NCBI GenBank assembly: GCA_947460065.1
Contig: CANHGF010000174.1
Span: 1-6,000 of the forward strand
Direction: 5' to 3'
Length of the DNA stretch: 6,000 nucleotides
Origin: Comamonadaceae bacterium
GTDB lineage: Bacteria > Pseudomonadota > Gammaproteobacteria > Burkholderiales > Burkholderiaceae_C
How positions within the stretch are numbered: the first letter of the stretch is position 1; every line of letters begins with the position of its first letter. Of the stretch, positions 5,947 to 6,000 are shown piece by piece. The notes under the pieces were generated by a model. It had not been told where the DNA came from. It did no database searches and saw nothing but the letters and a program-made list of their open reading frames with translations. Both the position numbers and the translations under genes were made by a program.

Positions 5947-6000
5947 ATGTCCGCTCCCCTGTTCCAACACCGCATCACCACCGTCGAGGCCCTGCCCGAG
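5947..6000 (+). CDS. Start of a further gene, possibly an RsbW/BtrW-like anti-sigma kinase (truncated)
   Basis: Only 18 codons are present (MSAPLFQHRITTVEALPE), open to the window edge. The ATG is 11 bases after the STAS stop, with no good Shine-Dalgarno site, so coupling to the upstream gene is likely. The visible residues could be the first strand and the start of helix one of a HATPase-type serine kinase, whose N-termini often read as a short strand followed by a segment like EALPEL. Genes for such kinases usually neighbour their STAS antagonist. A PP2C phosphatase or an unrelated T3SS protein remains possible. The identity rests mainly on context. Confidence 0.45.
   Translation, partial: MSAPLFQHRITTVEALPE

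Overview
The window is a compact, all plus-strand stretch of a type III secretion system (T3SS) gene cluster from a high-GC bacterium. The codon use, GC richness and gene content fit a betaproteobacterium (Burkholderiales-like), but this is an inference from style and synteny, not a taxonomic identification. There is no gene-free stretch of any size. Most neighbouring genes overlap or lie 2 to 16 bases apart, so the window reads as the middle of one long operon. I see no promoter or terminator in it.

Layout: 1-596 is the C-terminal part of the cytoplasmic sorting-platform protein SctQ (two SpoA domains, 5' end outside the window). 599-2344 encodes the export-gate proteins SctR, SctS and SctT. 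2352-3470 encodes the autocleaving switch protein SctU with an intact NPTH site. 3467-3829 is a 120-residue protein resembling a small T3SS (CesT/SycE-type) chaperone. 3826-5601 is the outer-membrane secretin SctC, best started at a GTG that overlaps the stop of the previous gene. 5618-5935 is a single-domain STAS anti-anti-sigma protein. 5947-6000 is the first 18 codons of another gene, possibly its partner kinase.

How the genes fit together: SctQ helps form the cytoplasmic platform that delivers substrates. SctR, SctS and SctT form the inner-membrane entry pore, and SctU wraps this pore and controls substrate class. SctC forms the outer-membrane exit ring. The small chaperone-like protein is translationally coupled to both sctU and sctC. 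The STAS protein at the 3' end suggests that the system is controlled by a partner-switching cascade (antagonist, kinase, phosphatase, sigma factor), as known for the Bordetella bsc/btr system. The order sctQ-R-S-T-U, small chaperone-like gene, sctC also resembles the Bordetella bsc locus.

The main points for a second look are the STAS gene and its truncated neighbour, a possible internal start giving a separate SctQ-C product, and an Ala/Gly/Pro-rich insert with strong inverted repeats in the SctC N3 region. The secretion genes themselves are standard members of known families. I do not see a wholly new system here.
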